NCBI RefSeq assembly: GCF_000294775.2
Contig: NZ_CP015506.1
Location: forward strand, 2,703,501 to 2,767,500
DNA from: Cytobacillus oceanisediminis 2691
Lineage (GTDB): Bacteria; Bacillota; Bacilli; Bacillales; Cytobacillaceae
Reading direction: 5' to 3'
Length of the DNA stretch: 64,000 nt
Positions 34,797-43,820 of the stretch are shown here, in pieces (within the stretch, counting starts at the first letter, position 1; each line of letters opens with the position of its first letter). The position numbers and the translations under genes are program-made. Below the pieces are notes generated by a model. The model was not told the DNA's origin, made no database searches, and saw only the letters and a list, made by a program, of their open reading frames with translations.

Positions 34797-35235
34797 GTAA
34801 CTCCTCCTTTTTAAACGAAAATTCAGTTTCTTTAAGTTTAAGTTCCGAATTTTGGTTAAGACCTTCGCGAAGAAGATCAGGTATGACAGCACTCTCCTGT
34901 TTGCTGAAATCAAAATAGACGATGATGGCGCTCCCTTTGGCAATGAGACCGCCCGTCTGGCTACAGACAATTTCATGGTTCAGCTGAAAGCTTTTCCTGC
35001 CGATTCTTGATACCCACGTTTTTACCGTAAGGATTTGGTTAAAATACCCCTGGCTTAGAAAGTCGCACTTAGTGGAGGCCAGGATAAAGCTCCAATTTTT
35101 CACATCCATGCTGTAGCCGAGTGTCTCGAAATACTTTACACGCGCTTCTTCAAGATATATAAAATAACTGGTATTGTTGATATGGCCAAGTGCATCAGTC
35201 TCGCAAAACCTCACTGTTACCTGCATTTCGTGCAT
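34687..35235 (-). CDS. Acyl-CoA thioesterase (4HBT hotdog fold), C-terminally extended
   Basis: This 182-residue 4HBT-family thioesterase has the catalytic ETDALGHINNTSYF segment (Asp followed by the characteristic GHxNN). The fold is complete by about residue 145; the remaining 37 residues run out of the domain and into the next gene in another frame, overlapping it by 110 bp and including that gene's ribosome binding site. The tail looks like a read-through of a lost stop codon rather than a true domain. It is 11 bp downstream of the dehydrogenase at 35247. Confidence 0.85.
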   Translation of the reverse strand: MHEMQVTVRFCETDALGHINNTSYFIYLEEARVKYFETLGYSMDVKNWSFILASTKCDFLSQGYFNQILTVKTWVSRIGRKSFQLNHEIVCSQTGGLIAKGSAIIVYFDFSKQESAVIPDLLREGLNQNSELKLKETEFSFKKEELHAPANEPGYHSCEKRGTIKYSCTGKIPAERDWEPSK

Positions 35236-35246
35236 GGTGCCACCCC

Positions 35247-36131
35247 TTAACTCTTAATCTTACTCGAATGATATTCGTACCACCCCTTGCCTGTCTTTCT
35301 GCCTAATTCTCCCTTTTCCACTTTTTCAGCAACACAGGCAAACGGTTTATCGGCAGGATCTCCCGTCTCCCGATAACGCTGATCCATTACATAATAGGCG
35401 ACATCGAGTCCGGATAAATCCATAAGCTCAAAAGGGCCAATTGGGTGATTCAATGCTTTCCGGCAGATGACATCAATATCTTTATAGTCTGCAATTCCCT
35501 GTTCAAACAGAGCCACTGCCTCTTTTTGGAGCGCACCGAGAATGCGGTTTGCTACGAATCCGGAAATTTCCTTTTTCAAAAGGACGGCTGTCCTATTGAT
35601 TTTTTTACAGACTTCCATAGCTATTTGGGCGGTTTCTTCAGATGTCTGTTCACTCATTACTACTTCCACACAATCCATAACGAGAGGCGGGAAGAAGAAA
35701 TGCATATTAACAACTTTTTCTGGCCGCTCCGTTTTACCAGCTATTAGACTATTCACGATTGTTGAACTATTGGTCGCAAAAATGGCATGTGGATCAGCAT
35801 ACTGCTCCAGCTTGCTGAAGACCTCCTTTTTTACATCAAGTTTTTCGGTTACTGCTTCAATAATCAAGCCGGAATTCCTTACACTTTCTTCAAGGCTGGT
35901 GGAAAAGCGCAGCTTATTAAATGCAGAAGCTTTAGCATCTTCGGCAAGTTTCCCCTTGGAGACCCATTTAGACATAATCGTTTGAAGCTTTGCCTCAGCA
36001 TCCTGCAATGCGTTTTCGTTCAAATCCTGGATAATTGTTTCAAATCCTCCAAGCGCACAAAGCATTCCGATCTGGTGGCCCATCTGCCCGGCACCGATAA
36101 CCGTAATTTGCTTAATATCATTTACATTCAT
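35247..36131 (-). CDS. 3-hydroxyacyl-CoA dehydrogenase (Hbd/FadB-like)
   Basis: This 294-residue NAD-binding dehydrogenase begins TVIGAGQMGHQIGMLCALGG (the Rossmann GxGxxG), followed by FATNSSTIV, VNMHFFFPP and the C-terminal domain with NHPIGPFELMDLSGLDV. It oxidises 3-hydroxyacyl-CoA to 3-oxoacyl-CoA. It is the first gene after the TetR gene, with a copy of the cluster's operator about 17 bp upstream, so it starts a transcript running at least through fadE. Confidence 0.92.
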   Translation of the reverse strand: MNVNDIKQITVIGAGQMGHQIGMLCALGGFETIIQDLNENALQDAEAKLQTIMSKWVSKGKLAEDAKASAFNKLRFSTSLEESVRNSGLIIEAVTEKLDVKKEVFSKLEQYADPHAIFATNSSTIVNSLIAGKTERPEKVVNMHFFFPPLVMDCVEVVMSEQTSEETAQIAMEVCKKINRTAVLLKKEISGFVANRILGALQKEAVALFEQGIADYKDIDVICRKALNHPIGPFELMDLSGLDVAYYVMDQRYRETGDPADKPFACVAEKVEKGELGRKTGKGWYEYHSSKIKS

Positions 36132-36147
36132 CTTTTCTCCTCCTCAT

Positions 36148-36161
36148 ACTGACCAGTAGGT
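36148..36161. promoter_or_regulatory. TetR-type operator before the 3-hydroxyacyl-CoA dehydrogenase gene
   Basis: ACTGACCAGTAGGT followed by ATGTT matches the site at 40503 (ACTGACCGGTCGGT then ATGTT) at 17 of 19 positions. The right half is less symmetric than in the other copy. It is adjacent to the TetR gene at 36227, the most likely ligand-responsive repressor. Confidence 0.6.
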
Positions 36162-36170
36162 ATGTTGACA

Positions 36171-36201
36171 GTAAGAGAGGCTGTAAGACTGCCTCTCTTA
36201 C
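36171..36201 (-). repeat. Perfect 11-bp inverted repeat between the tetR and hydroxyacyl-CoA dehydrogenase genes
   Basis: GTAAGAGAGGC and GCCTCTCTTAC are perfect complements with a 9-nt loop. There is no T run after the stem on the minus strand, so it is a poor intrinsic terminator. It may stabilise the tetR transcript end or attenuate. Confidence 0.7.
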
Positions 36202-36226
36202 GATGAAAAATGGAATTCGCGGATAT

Positions 36227-36790
36227 CTATATCTCAATTCCTTTTAAAATCATTTCCGTAAATATCTCCGCCACTTCCCGGTCAGAAATAGATCCATCCG
36301 GATTGAACCACTGATAGCTCCAGTTAGTGACGCCCAGGATGCCAAAGGCAATAATCGGAGAGTTGAGATTCGCACGGAACTCTCCGTTCTGTTTGCCTTC
36401 TTCTATTAATTTTTCGATATTCAGCCTGAACTGATCTCTTTTCGGAATGATTTCCGATAAACTTTCGTCACTGAGGTTGCGCATTTCTCTAAAAAAGACT
36501 TTCGCGCTGGCTCCCTGTGTTTTGATATTGCTGAGCAGCATTTGGACAATCGCAAAGAGTTTTTCTTTGCTGGATTTTGAATCATCCCCGAGGATTTCGT
36601 GCTGATTGTCCAGCATGTCATCAATGTAGCGAAGATGGATGTCCATCAAAAGTTCTTCTTTGCTGGAAAAATAGTAATAAAACGTCCCTTTCGTCACACC
36701 AATACTGTCGACAATATCCTGAATTGATGTCTCGCTGAAGCCTTTCTGATCAAATAGCCGGATGCTCTTTTCAGTAATTTTTTCTTTCAA
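36227..36790 (-). CDS. TetR/AcrR-family repressor of the acyl-CoA cluster
   Basis: This 187-residue protein has an N-terminal TetR helix-turn-helix (residues about 1-50: TSIQDIVDSIGVTKGTFYYYF) and a helical ligand domain. It resembles fatty-acid-type regulators in its gene context. It lies between the acyl-CoA ligase gene (51 bp upstream) and the dehydrogenase gene at 35247. Two matching palindromes at 36148 and 40503 precede the two arms of the cluster, so acyl-CoA-responsive repression is inferred. Confidence 0.88.
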   Translation of the reverse strand: MKEKITEKSIRLFDQKGFSETSIQDIVDSIGVTKGTFYYYFSSKEELLMDIHLRYIDDMLDNQHEILGDDSKSSKEKLFAIVQMLLSNIKTQGASAKVFFREMRNLSDESLSEIIPKRDQFRLNIEKLIEEGKQNGEFRANLNSPIIAFGILGVTNWSYQWFNPDGSISDREVAEIFTEMILKGIEI

Positions 36791-36841
36791 TGTTAGTCCC
36801 CGCTTCTGTTAGAAAATATCGACAGAATTATATCATAAAAA

Positions 36842-38455
36842 TCAGTGGCTCCGGACCTCATCCCGCAAAGCCCGGCGAAGGATTTTTCCGACATTTGTCT
36901 TTGGAAGCTCCTGGCGGAATTCTACGGCCGATGGAATTTTATAGGCAGCCAGGTTCTGCTTGCAATATGAAATGATATCTTTTTCGCTTGACGATTTGCC
37001 AGCTTTCAGTACGATGAAAGCTTTTACTGTTTCACCCCGGTACGCATCCGGGACACCAATGACTACTGCCTCCTGAACTGCAGGATGCTCATAGAGCACT
37101 TCTTCGATATCGCGAGGATATATATTATATCCGCTTGCAATAATCAGGTCTTTTTTACGGTCGACAATATAAAGGAAACCGTCATCATCCATTCTTGCAA
37201 TATCACCTGTGTAGAGCCATCCATCCCGTAATGTGACGGCCGTCTCCTCAGGCATATTCCAATATCCTCTCATGATCTGCGGTCCCTTGATGATGACCTC
37301 TCCGAGTTCTCCATTCGGAACTTCTTCTGTTCCTGTGGCCAAATCGACTACTTTATAATCAGTTGAAGGAAAACCAATTCCGACACTTCCAGGCTTTCGT
37401 TCTGAAAAAGGAGGATTGCAGTGGGTTACTGGGGAAGCTTCGGATAAACCATAGCCTTCGAGTATTTTGGCTCCTGTCTTTTGTTCAAAATCGCGAAGCA
37501 GTTCGACAGGCATTGGCGCGCTTCCGCTATTGCAGGTTTCAATGCTGTCAATGCCATATTCCTCTGCACGCGGATGATTGGTGATAGCCACATACATGGT
37601 TGGAACACCCGGAAATACAGAAGGCTGCTCATTTTTAATCGTATTAAGCACTTCCTCCAAATCAAAGCGAGGCAATAAAATAGATTCATTGGCGGTATAA
37701 ATGGCAAAGTTCATGCAGGCAGTCATTCCAAAAACGTGGAACAGCGGAATGACGGTTAAGAATTTTTCCCCGCCTATTTTGGTTCTTTCTTTAAAAAATT
37801 CATAGGACTGAACCACATTTGCGAGAACATTGTAATGTGTCAGCATGGCTCCTTTAGATCGGCCGGTTGTACCGCCCGTATATTGAAGGACGGCTATTTC
37901 CTGTTCAGGCTCAATGTTTACCGGGGTGAATTGTCCTTTGCCTTCATGTAAAAAACCATCAAAGGTTTTATCAGGAGAAAAATCTGCATTTGATTGCTGG
38001 AGACTGACAACAATTATATTACTTAATTTCGTTTTGCTCTGTACTCCTTTTACGCGTGGATATAACGCATCAAAGACGATAAGTGTCTCAGCACCCGAAT
38101 CATTCATAATATACTCTATCTCGCGCTCAACCAGCATCGGGTTTACTTGAGTAACGATCGCTCCCGCTGCAAGGGTGCCATAATACGCAATTACATATTG
38201 CGGGCAATTGGGCAGCATGATGGCAACACGGCCGCCTTTTTGGACACCATTTTTCTGCAGTGATGCAGCAAATCCATAGACGGCTTTTTGAAGTTCCGCA
38301 TAAATCATTTTTCGGCCATAAAAAGATAAAGCTGTATTCTGCGGATACATCGCTGTCACTTCCTGCAGCATCTCAGGCATCGACTTGCTGGGAATGCTAA
38401 CATCGGCTGCAATTGATTCAGGATAGTGGGCATGCCAGGTTTTCTTCTCGCTCAT
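36842..38455 (-). CDS. Long-chain-fatty-acid--CoA ligase
   Basis: This 537-residue AMP-forming enzyme has the A3 motif YTGGTTGRSKGAM, GYGLSEASPVTHCNPP, TGDIARMDDDGFLYIVDRKKD and the catalytic lysine region (KTNVGKILRR). It activates fatty acids to acyl-CoA. The ATG at 38455 follows GGAGGG; the upstream TTG frame is part of the ribosome binding site. It is 27 bp downstream of the SDR gene in the same operon. Confidence 0.92.
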   Translation of the reverse strand: MSEKKTWHAHYPESIAADVSIPSKSMPEMLQEVTAMYPQNTALSFYGRKMIYAELQKAVYGFAASLQKNGVQKGGRVAIMLPNCPQYVIAYYGTLAAGAIVTQVNPMLVEREIEYIMNDSGAETLIVFDALYPRVKGVQSKTKLSNIIVVSLQQSNADFSPDKTFDGFLHEGKGQFTPVNIEPEQEIAVLQYTGGTTGRSKGAMLTHYNVLANVVQSYEFFKERTKIGGEKFLTVIPLFHVFGMTACMNFAIYTANESILLPRFDLEEVLNTIKNEQPSVFPGVPTMYVAITNHPRAEEYGIDSIETCNSGSAPMPVELLRDFEQKTGAKILEGYGLSEASPVTHCNPPFSERKPGSVGIGFPSTDYKVVDLATGTEEVPNGELGEVIIKGPQIMRGYWNMPEETAVTLRDGWLYTGDIARMDDDGFLYIVDRKKDLIIASGYNIYPRDIEEVLYEHPAVQEAVVIGVPDAYRGETVKAFIVLKAGKSSSEKDIISYCKQNLAAYKIPSAVEFRQELPKTNVGKILRRALRDEVRSH

Positions 38456-38482
38456 TATTAATCCCTCCAAAATTTGCCGTTT

Positions 38483-39256
38483 TTACATTGCATGTGTTCC
38501 GCCATCGACAATTAATACGTCTCCCGTCACATAATTTGAAGCATTGGAAGCCAGGAACAAAGCGGCGCCTTTCAAATCGTCAGCAGAACCAAAGCGTCTG
38601 AGAGGTGTCGCCTCCAGAATTGGATTTTTCCCATGCTCAATAATCGCTGCTGACATTTTAGTAGGGAAAAACCCTGGGGCTATGGCATTCACATTGATGC
38701 CATACCTGCCCCATTTTACAGCCAGATCCTTTGTCATCGTAATAACAGCGCCTTTGCTTGTGTTATATCCGATCGTATCCATCACCCGGGGATCAGTACC
38801 GCCAAGTCCGGCAACAGAGGCAATATTAATGATTTTTCCGGACTTTTGCTCAATCATGATCTTACCTGCAGCCTGGCTCATTAAAAACGTCCCTGTCACA
38901 TTCACATTGATAACTTTATGCCAGGCTTCAAGCGGCATTTCTTCGGCAGGTGCTCCCCAGGTGGCACCGCTGTTATTGACAAGAATATCAATGCTTCCAA
39001 ATTCCTTAACCGTTCCTTCGACCACTTTATGGACGTCCTCGGGTTTGCTTATGTCGCAGGATAGAGCTAAAGTTTTCACGCCAAGTTTGGCGAGACGATC
39101 AGCTGTTTCCTGACATGCCTCCACCTTTCTTGAACAAAGAACGATATTCGCCCCTGCCTCGGCAAAGCCTTCCGCAATCTGGGCACCGAGCCCTCGGCCT
39201 CCTCCAGTAATCAGTGCCGTTTTCCCGGTTAGGTCAAATAAATCCATTACGTTCAT
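38483..39256 (-). CDS. Short-chain dehydrogenase/reductase
   Basis: This 257-residue classical SDR has TGxxxGxG (TGGGRGLGAQIA), NNSGATWG, the Ser at IINIASVAG and the YNTSKGA Tyr-Lys pair, followed by NAIAPGFFPTKMS. All catalytic residues are present. It is likely a 3-oxoacyl reductase or 3-hydroxyacyl-CoA dehydrogenase type enzyme, given the neighbours. It lies 17 bp downstream of the 39274 dehydrogenase gene. Start at ATG 39256 after GGGGAG. Confidence 0.9.
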   Translation of the reverse strand: MNVMDLFDLTGKTALITGGGRGLGAQIAEGFAEAGANIVLCSRKVEACQETADRLAKLGVKTLALSCDISKPEDVHKVVEGTVKEFGSIDILVNNSGATWGAPAEEMPLEAWHKVINVNVTGTFLMSQAAGKIMIEQKSGKIINIASVAGLGGTDPRVMDTIGYNTSKGAVITMTKDLAVKWGRYGINVNAIAPGFFPTKMSAAIIEHGKNPILEATPLRRFGSADDLKGAALFLASNASNYVTGDVLIVDGGTHAM

Positions 39257-39273
39257 ATGGCTCCCCGCTTTCC

Positions 39274-40482
39274 CTATTGGTATTTTTTCAACTCAAGCTT
39301 AGCAATCTGTGCCCGATGGACCTCATCTGGCCCGTCTGCCAGCCTCAACGTCCTGGCATTTGCCCACAAGGCCGCAAGCGGAACATCGTCAGAGACTCCT
39401 GCTGCGCCAAAAGCCTGAATCGCCCGGTCAATTACCTTAAGTGCCATGGATGGAGCCACGACTTTGATCATAGCAATCTCTGTTTTCGCCGCTTTATTTC
39501 CGGCTGTATCCATCATATGGGCCGCTTTAAGCGTTAATAGTCTTGCCTGCTCAATTTCAATTCGGGAATCCGCAATCCATTCCTGGATGACTCCCTGATT
39601 AGAGAGCGGTTTTCCAAAGGCGACGCGATTTTGTACACGCTTACATAGTTCTTCAAGAGCACGCTCTGCTGCCCCTATTAGCCTCATGCAATGATGGATG
39701 CGTCCTGGGCCAAGCCTTCCCTGCGCAATGGCAAATCCTTTCCCTTCACCCCAAATCATATTTTCAGCGGGAACTCTGACATTGTCGTATGTAATTTCAG
39801 CATGACCATGGGGAGCGTGATCATAGCCAAACACCGGAAGCATCCTCTCTATTTTTACTCCTGGCGTATCAAGTGGAACAAGAATCATAGATTGCTGTTC
39901 ATGACGGCTGGCTGCTGGATCGGTTTTTCCCATGACGATCGCTATCCTGCATCTCGGATCTCCCGCCCCTGAGGACCACCACTTCCGACCATTAATGACA
40001 TACTCCGTACCTTGCCTTTCAATCCGTGCTTCAATATTTGTAGCATCAGAAGAGGCAACATCCGGCTCTGTCATTGAAAAACAAGATCGTATTTCCCCTT
40101 CTAAAAGAGGCTGCAGCCAATCACTCTTTTGCTGATCGGTGCCATATCTTGCGAGCACTTCCATGTTTCCGGTATCAGGTGCATTGCAATTGAAAATCTC
40201 CGGTGCAATCATGGAACGCCCCATAATTTCGCAAAGTGGAGCATAGTCCACGTTCGTGAGACCAGCCCCATACTCGCTTTCCGGTAAAAATAGGTTCCAT
40301 AGCCCAGCATCTTTCGCCTTGCGTTTCAACTCTTCCATAATGGGCGGAATAGCATTCCAGCGGCTTTTCTGTTCATTCAATTGCTGTTCATACAGAGTTT
40401 CGTTCGGATAAACGTTTTCTTCCATAAACACATTTAATTTCCTTATGAGCTCCTGTACTTTTGATGAGTAAGAATAATCCAA
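39274..40482 (-). CDS. Acyl-CoA dehydrogenase (short ~400-residue type)
   Basis: This 402-residue dehydrogenase is of the CaiA/ACAD11-like group: [61 protein letters not shown]. The long frame starts at a GTG (40500), but the ribosome binding site AGGAGGG lies within that extension, so a TTG at 40482 is chosen (the protein would start [16 protein letters not shown]). It is the first gene of the operon, with a TetR operator and a sigma-A promoter directly upstream. Confidence 0.88.
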   Translation of the reverse strand: MDYSYSSKVQELIRKLNVFMEENVYPNETLYEQQLNEQKSRWNAIPPIMEELKRKAKDAGLWNLFLPESEYGAGLTNVDYAPLCEIMGRSMIAPEIFNCNAPDTGNMEVLARYGTDQQKSDWLQPLLEGEIRSCFSMTEPDVASSDATNIEARIERQGTEYVINGRKWWSSGAGDPRCRIAIVMGKTDPAASRHEQQSMILVPLDTPGVKIERMLPVFGYDHAPHGHAEITYDNVRVPAENMIWGEGKGFAIAQGRLGPGRIHHCMRLIGAAERALEELCKRVQNRVAFGKPLSNQGVIQEWIADSRIEIEQARLLTLKAAHMMDTAGNKAAKTEIAMIKVVAPSMALKVIDRAIQAFGAAGVSDDVPLAALWANARTLRLADGPDEVHRAQIAKLELKKYQ

Positions 40483-40502
40483 ATTCCATCCCTCCTTCAC
40501 TT

Positions 40503-40516
40503 ACTGACCGGTCGGT
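40503..40516. promoter_or_regulatory. TetR-type operator before the 39274 acyl-CoA dehydrogenase operon
   Basis: ACTGACCGGTCGGT is a near-perfect palindrome (6 of 7 positions per half match) placed between the start codon and the promoter at 40530-40557, where a bound repressor would block transcription. The same sequence, extended to ATGTT, occurs at 36148. Confidence 0.75.
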
Positions 40517-40529
40517 ATGTTACAAGTTT

Positions 40530-40557
40530 AGTATAAACAATCTCGGAAAAAATTCAA
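40530..40557 (-). promoter_or_regulatory. Sigma-A promoter of the acyl-CoA dehydrogenase operon
   Basis: The minus strand has TTGAAT, a 16-bp spacer and TATACT, placing the start just ahead of the operator. The rest of 40558-40821 is AT-rich and contains the start region of the plus-strand carboxypeptidase remnant; no other feature is seen. Confidence 0.6.
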
Positions 40558-40821
40558 CTTATTTTCAGAAAATTTATAATTTTATTGTTTTCCACTCCCA
40601 GCCAAAGCACTGTTTTTATCGAGTAAAAGCTAGGGAATTTTCGCTAGTTACCTCCATTCTATTTCGTTTTCCGAATAATATTAGAACTAAGCACCTACAA
40701 TTCCTTCTTTTTAACAATTCATCCATTAAACTCCTCAATTTATACTATTCGAAATTTTTTGACACTTAAAACATTCTTCATCTATTATTGATTTGAAATT
40801 AGAAGAGGAGGAAATTAGCCG

Positions 40822-41929
40822 ATGAAAAAACTAGTAAAAAAACGCACTATTCCTGTACTCCTGTCTGCTGCATTATTGGCTGCACCTGCAGTTCAGGCAG
40901 AAACTCCCTATTACGGGAAATCATACAGCCAGCCTGAACAAGTAAGACACCTCTTTCCTGAAATTGAGGTGATAGACAACACTCCTGCCTTTTCAAGGGA
41001 CGGTGATGCTTTTACTTCTCAAGAAGAAATGATGGCCTACATAAAACAGCTCAAAGCTAAAAGTCCTTACCTAACTGTTAAAACAATCGGAACCTCTCAA
41101 GAAGGCCGTGAAATACCTGCCCTTTATTTCACAAAGGATAAGCATATTAGGTCGGGCTATTTATCAAAAAAGCCGATTGTATGGGTTCAGAGCCAGATCC
41201 ATGGCAACATTCCTCGTAGAAAGCAGAGGCATTGGCATCGGCCGTGAAGATTTTGCGCGCAGAGTGAACGCCTAAATTGCCACTCATGAAAGCATTCTTA
41301 AGCAAACGGCCAATCATGCAAGACAAATTAAAAATCTAGTAGCATTAGAAAGACTTAATCTTATCAAAAAAGGCTTAATGCCAAATGACAATGATCCAAT
41401 AATCATTGATAGCGAAAATAAAGAACTGGAGAATGAAACACTGGAAATGGTAGACATAGCAACGGGCACTGTTCAGGATATCCCAGTTAAATACTTAAGT
41501 GCTACTGATGCAGAACCAACATTGGTAAGGGATAGACCTACCGCCTATTTAATAAAGCCAGGTCATGAGGAAATCGCTGAAAAATTAATGGATCAAGGTT
41601 TAAAGGGCTTTAGACTTCCGAAAAATGTCAGCCTTCCAGCTGAAGCCTTTACAGTAACTTCTAAGGAACCGGCAGGGAATTATGAACAAAGGGAGCTTGT
41701 TGAGGTTGAGACTGAGGTGACTAAGAAGGACATCACCTTCCCGAAAGGAACTTATGTATTTCTGACCGCACAGCCTCAAACAAATCTGCTTTCCCTGTCG
41801 CTTGAGCCTGAATCAGTAGACAGTTATACGACCTTCGGCTACGTCCTTTCTGAAGTTGGGCAGGAATTGCCGATTTACCGCTTCACCATTGATCCGAAGA
41901 AATCAAACATGAAACCGTTTATGAAATAA
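40822..41929 (+). pseudogene. Decayed M14-family (zinc carboxypeptidase) gene
   Basis: The gene starts with a signal peptide (KKRTIPVLLSAALLAAPAVQA) and an M14 pro/catalytic start including QSQIHGN, the first half of the HxxE zinc site. Then the frame shifts near 41206 and the sequence continues in another frame as TFLVESRGIGIGREDFARRVNA, which hits a TAA at 41273, then resumes as an open frame to 41929. The E of HxxE and the core with the third zinc ligand and catalytic Glu are missing. So an internal deletion, a frameshift and a nonsense change have destroyed it. The late piece (41378-41929) resembles the C-terminal region of secreted M14 proteins. Confidence 0.85.
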
Positions 41930-42002
41930 AAGAAAAATGACTGACGCATCATGATAATTAGTTCTGTTTGTGTGAAGAAACTTTGTAAATAGTATATAAA
42001 TT

Positions 42003-42036
42003 AGCATATCAATTTGTAATTGATATGCTTTTTTCA
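42003..42036 (+). terminator. Terminator after the carboxypeptidase remnant
   Basis: GCATATCAATT pairs with AATTGATATGC, followed by six T residues. The rest of 41930-42237 is AT-rich leader of the AraC gene, with no clear coding sequence. Confidence 0.88.
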
Positions 42037-42237
42037 TTGGTACATCAACTTTTATAAGGAAATATATTTAAATAGCAATGTAAATAATGAAATTATATAA
42101 AAAAATGCACTTTTACTAACGAAGCCGGATTGTAACTTTATATTTAACGGAAATGCGTTCCGATATATTCCGTATAGAAAATATCGAGTGAATTATGATT
42201 TTTATCGTTATTATATATTTGTGAAGGGGGGAAATGA

Positions 42238-43113
42238 ATGTTACAAGAATTCAATCATTTGATGGATTATATTGAGACACATTTAACCGAAGAAATTTCC
42301 GGAAAGCAAATATCAAAAATTGTAGGGCTATCTGATTATCATTTCAAAAGAATGTTTTCATATATGGCTGGAATGTCATTGAATGAGTACATCAAAAATA
42401 GGAGATTATCAGTTGCAAATGTTGAACTGATTAACGGAGCAAAAGTAACAGATATTGCCTGCAAATATGGTTATCAATCCATTGAAGGTTTTTCAAGAGC
42501 CTTTCGTGAATGGAGCGGATTCTTGCCTTCAGAAGTAACTAAAAACAAAATTCAAAAATCATTTCCCAAATTCTCATTCTTTATTGATATAAGAGGAGGA
42601 ATTTCAATGGAATTCAAGATTGAAAAGAAAGAGATGTTTAATATTGTTGGTGTATCGAAAAGGGTGCCTATTCAATTCGAAGGTGAAAATAATGCTATCA
42701 TAGAACTAGCGAAGACAATTACCGAACAACAAAGAAATCAAATGCATCAATTAGCGGATTTATATCCTCATCAAGTGTTGAATGTATCGTATGATTTTGA
42801 TGATGGTTTTTTAGAAGAAAAAGGGTATTTAACACATATGATAGGATTTGCAACTACAAAAGAAAATCCATTCGATCATTTAGAGCAAATTACTATTGAA
42901 GAAAGTTTATGGGCCATTTTCCCTAACCAAGGACCATTTCCTTCTACACTTCAAGAAACTACCGCAAAAATTTATTCTGAATGGCTGCCTTCATCAGATT
43001 ATGAACCAGCAGAACTACCTGGGATTTCATTTACAAAGTACAACGGTACATCGGAAAATGTATATAGCGAGGTTTGGATGGCAGTAAAGAAAAAAGTTAA
43101 CGATACACCTTGA
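42238..43113 (+). CDS. AraC-type regulator with GyrI-like effector domain
   Basis: This 291-residue regulator has an N-terminal AraC DNA-binding domain (residues about 5-105; ISKIVGLSDYHFKRMFSYMAG then VTDIACKYGYQSIEGFSRAF) and a C-terminal GyrI/SOUL-like small-molecule binding domain (about 120-290; FKIEKKEMFNIVGVSKRVP). The layout is that of the Rob/BltR-type multidrug regulators. It starts after GAAGGGGGG. No dependent transporter is directly downstream; the 43167 terminator ends the gene. Confidence 0.88.
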   Translation: MLQEFNHLMDYIETHLTEEISGKQISKIVGLSDYHFKRMFSYMAGMSLNEYIKNRRLSVANVELINGAKVTDIACKYGYQSIEGFSRAFREWSGFLPSEVTKNKIQKSFPKFSFFIDIRGGISMEFKIEKKEMFNIVGVSKRVPIQFEGENNAIIELAKTITEQQRNQMHQLADLYPHQVLNVSYDFDDGFLEEKGYLTHMIGFATTKENPFDHLEQITIEESLWAIFPNQGPFPSTLQETTAKIYSEWLPSSDYEPAELPGISFTKYNGTSENVYSEVWMAVKKKVNDTP

Positions 43114-43163
43114 TGATTATTCTATTTACAGAAATGTTTTTCGAATATCTCACATTAAAATAA

Positions 43164-43207
43164 AAAAGGTTGGGGTTTCCTTTAATGTTGACCCCACCCT
43201 TTTTTTA
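43164..43207 (+). terminator. Terminator of the AraC-family gene
   Basis: GGTTGGGGT and ACCCCACC form a stem around an AT-rich loop, followed by seven T residues. Confidence 0.85.
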
Positions 43208-43291
43208 TCTCAACTGTTATTTACCCTGTGTTTTCGGATTTGCTACACATTATCTGAACTACTTTGGATTATTTATCAGCCTTTTTCTGTA

Positions 43292-43771
43292 TTAGTGCTT
43301 TATGGCCTCAGTTGCTGCTTTATATTCTTCATACCAATTTTTCCATTCGTCTTTCCGGCTGCCATCTATTACTCCATCAAGCAGACGTCCAATCACATTT
43401 AGACACACATGCCATCCTGCAAGATCCTTTGGTGTATGATCTGTGATTTCACTGATTTTTTCAATTAAAATCAGCTCTGTCCCGCCCATGAATTCATTAA
43501 GCTCAAAGCGGACAATATCATCACCCCATGTGTATTCAAGGATCGCAGGCTTTTCAAACCCGAGGATTTCCATTTCCTCAAAGCTGCCATCACCCATATC
43601 AAATTTGAATTTTCCACCATTCTTTAATTCCTCAGCCTGCAGCTCCGGAAACCATTTTTTCAGCTGATTATTGTCAGTAAGCATCGCCCAGATTTCTTCC
43701 CTGGGATGTTTCAGGTTTCGTTCAAAGACAGCAGTATAGCCATTTGTTTCTTTTTTTAATAAAGCTTTCAT
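43292..43771 (-). CDS. SRPBCC/AHSA1-family protein
   Basis: This 159-residue protein has the AHSA1/SRPBCC (START-like) fold: FERNLKHPREEIWAMLTDNNQLKKWFPE at the start and FELNEFMGGTELILIEKI later, with an alpha-helix at the end. Such proteins bind hydrophobic ligands in a cavity. The ATG at 43771 follows AAGGAGA; the longer frame from 43816 has no good ribosome binding site. It is in a gene pair with the MFS gene at 43821, whose stop lies 50 bp upstream, so they may be co-transcribed. Confidence 0.82.
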   Translation of the reverse strand: MKALLKKETNGYTAVFERNLKHPREEIWAMLTDNNQLKKWFPELQAEELKNGGKFKFDMGDGSFEEMEILGFEKPAILEYTWGDDIVRFELNEFMGGTELILIEKISEITDHTPKDLAGWHVCLNVIGRLLDGVIDGSRKDEWKNWYEEYKAATEAIKH

Positions 43772-43820
43772 ACTCTCGTCTCCTTTTTTGCATGATTTGT
43801 CCTCAAAATACTGCATAAAA

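Noticed and set aside
34797..34976. Longer start for the kinase-like protein
   Set aside because: Its 60-residue extension is out of family and the ATG at 34796 has an AAGGAGGAG site.
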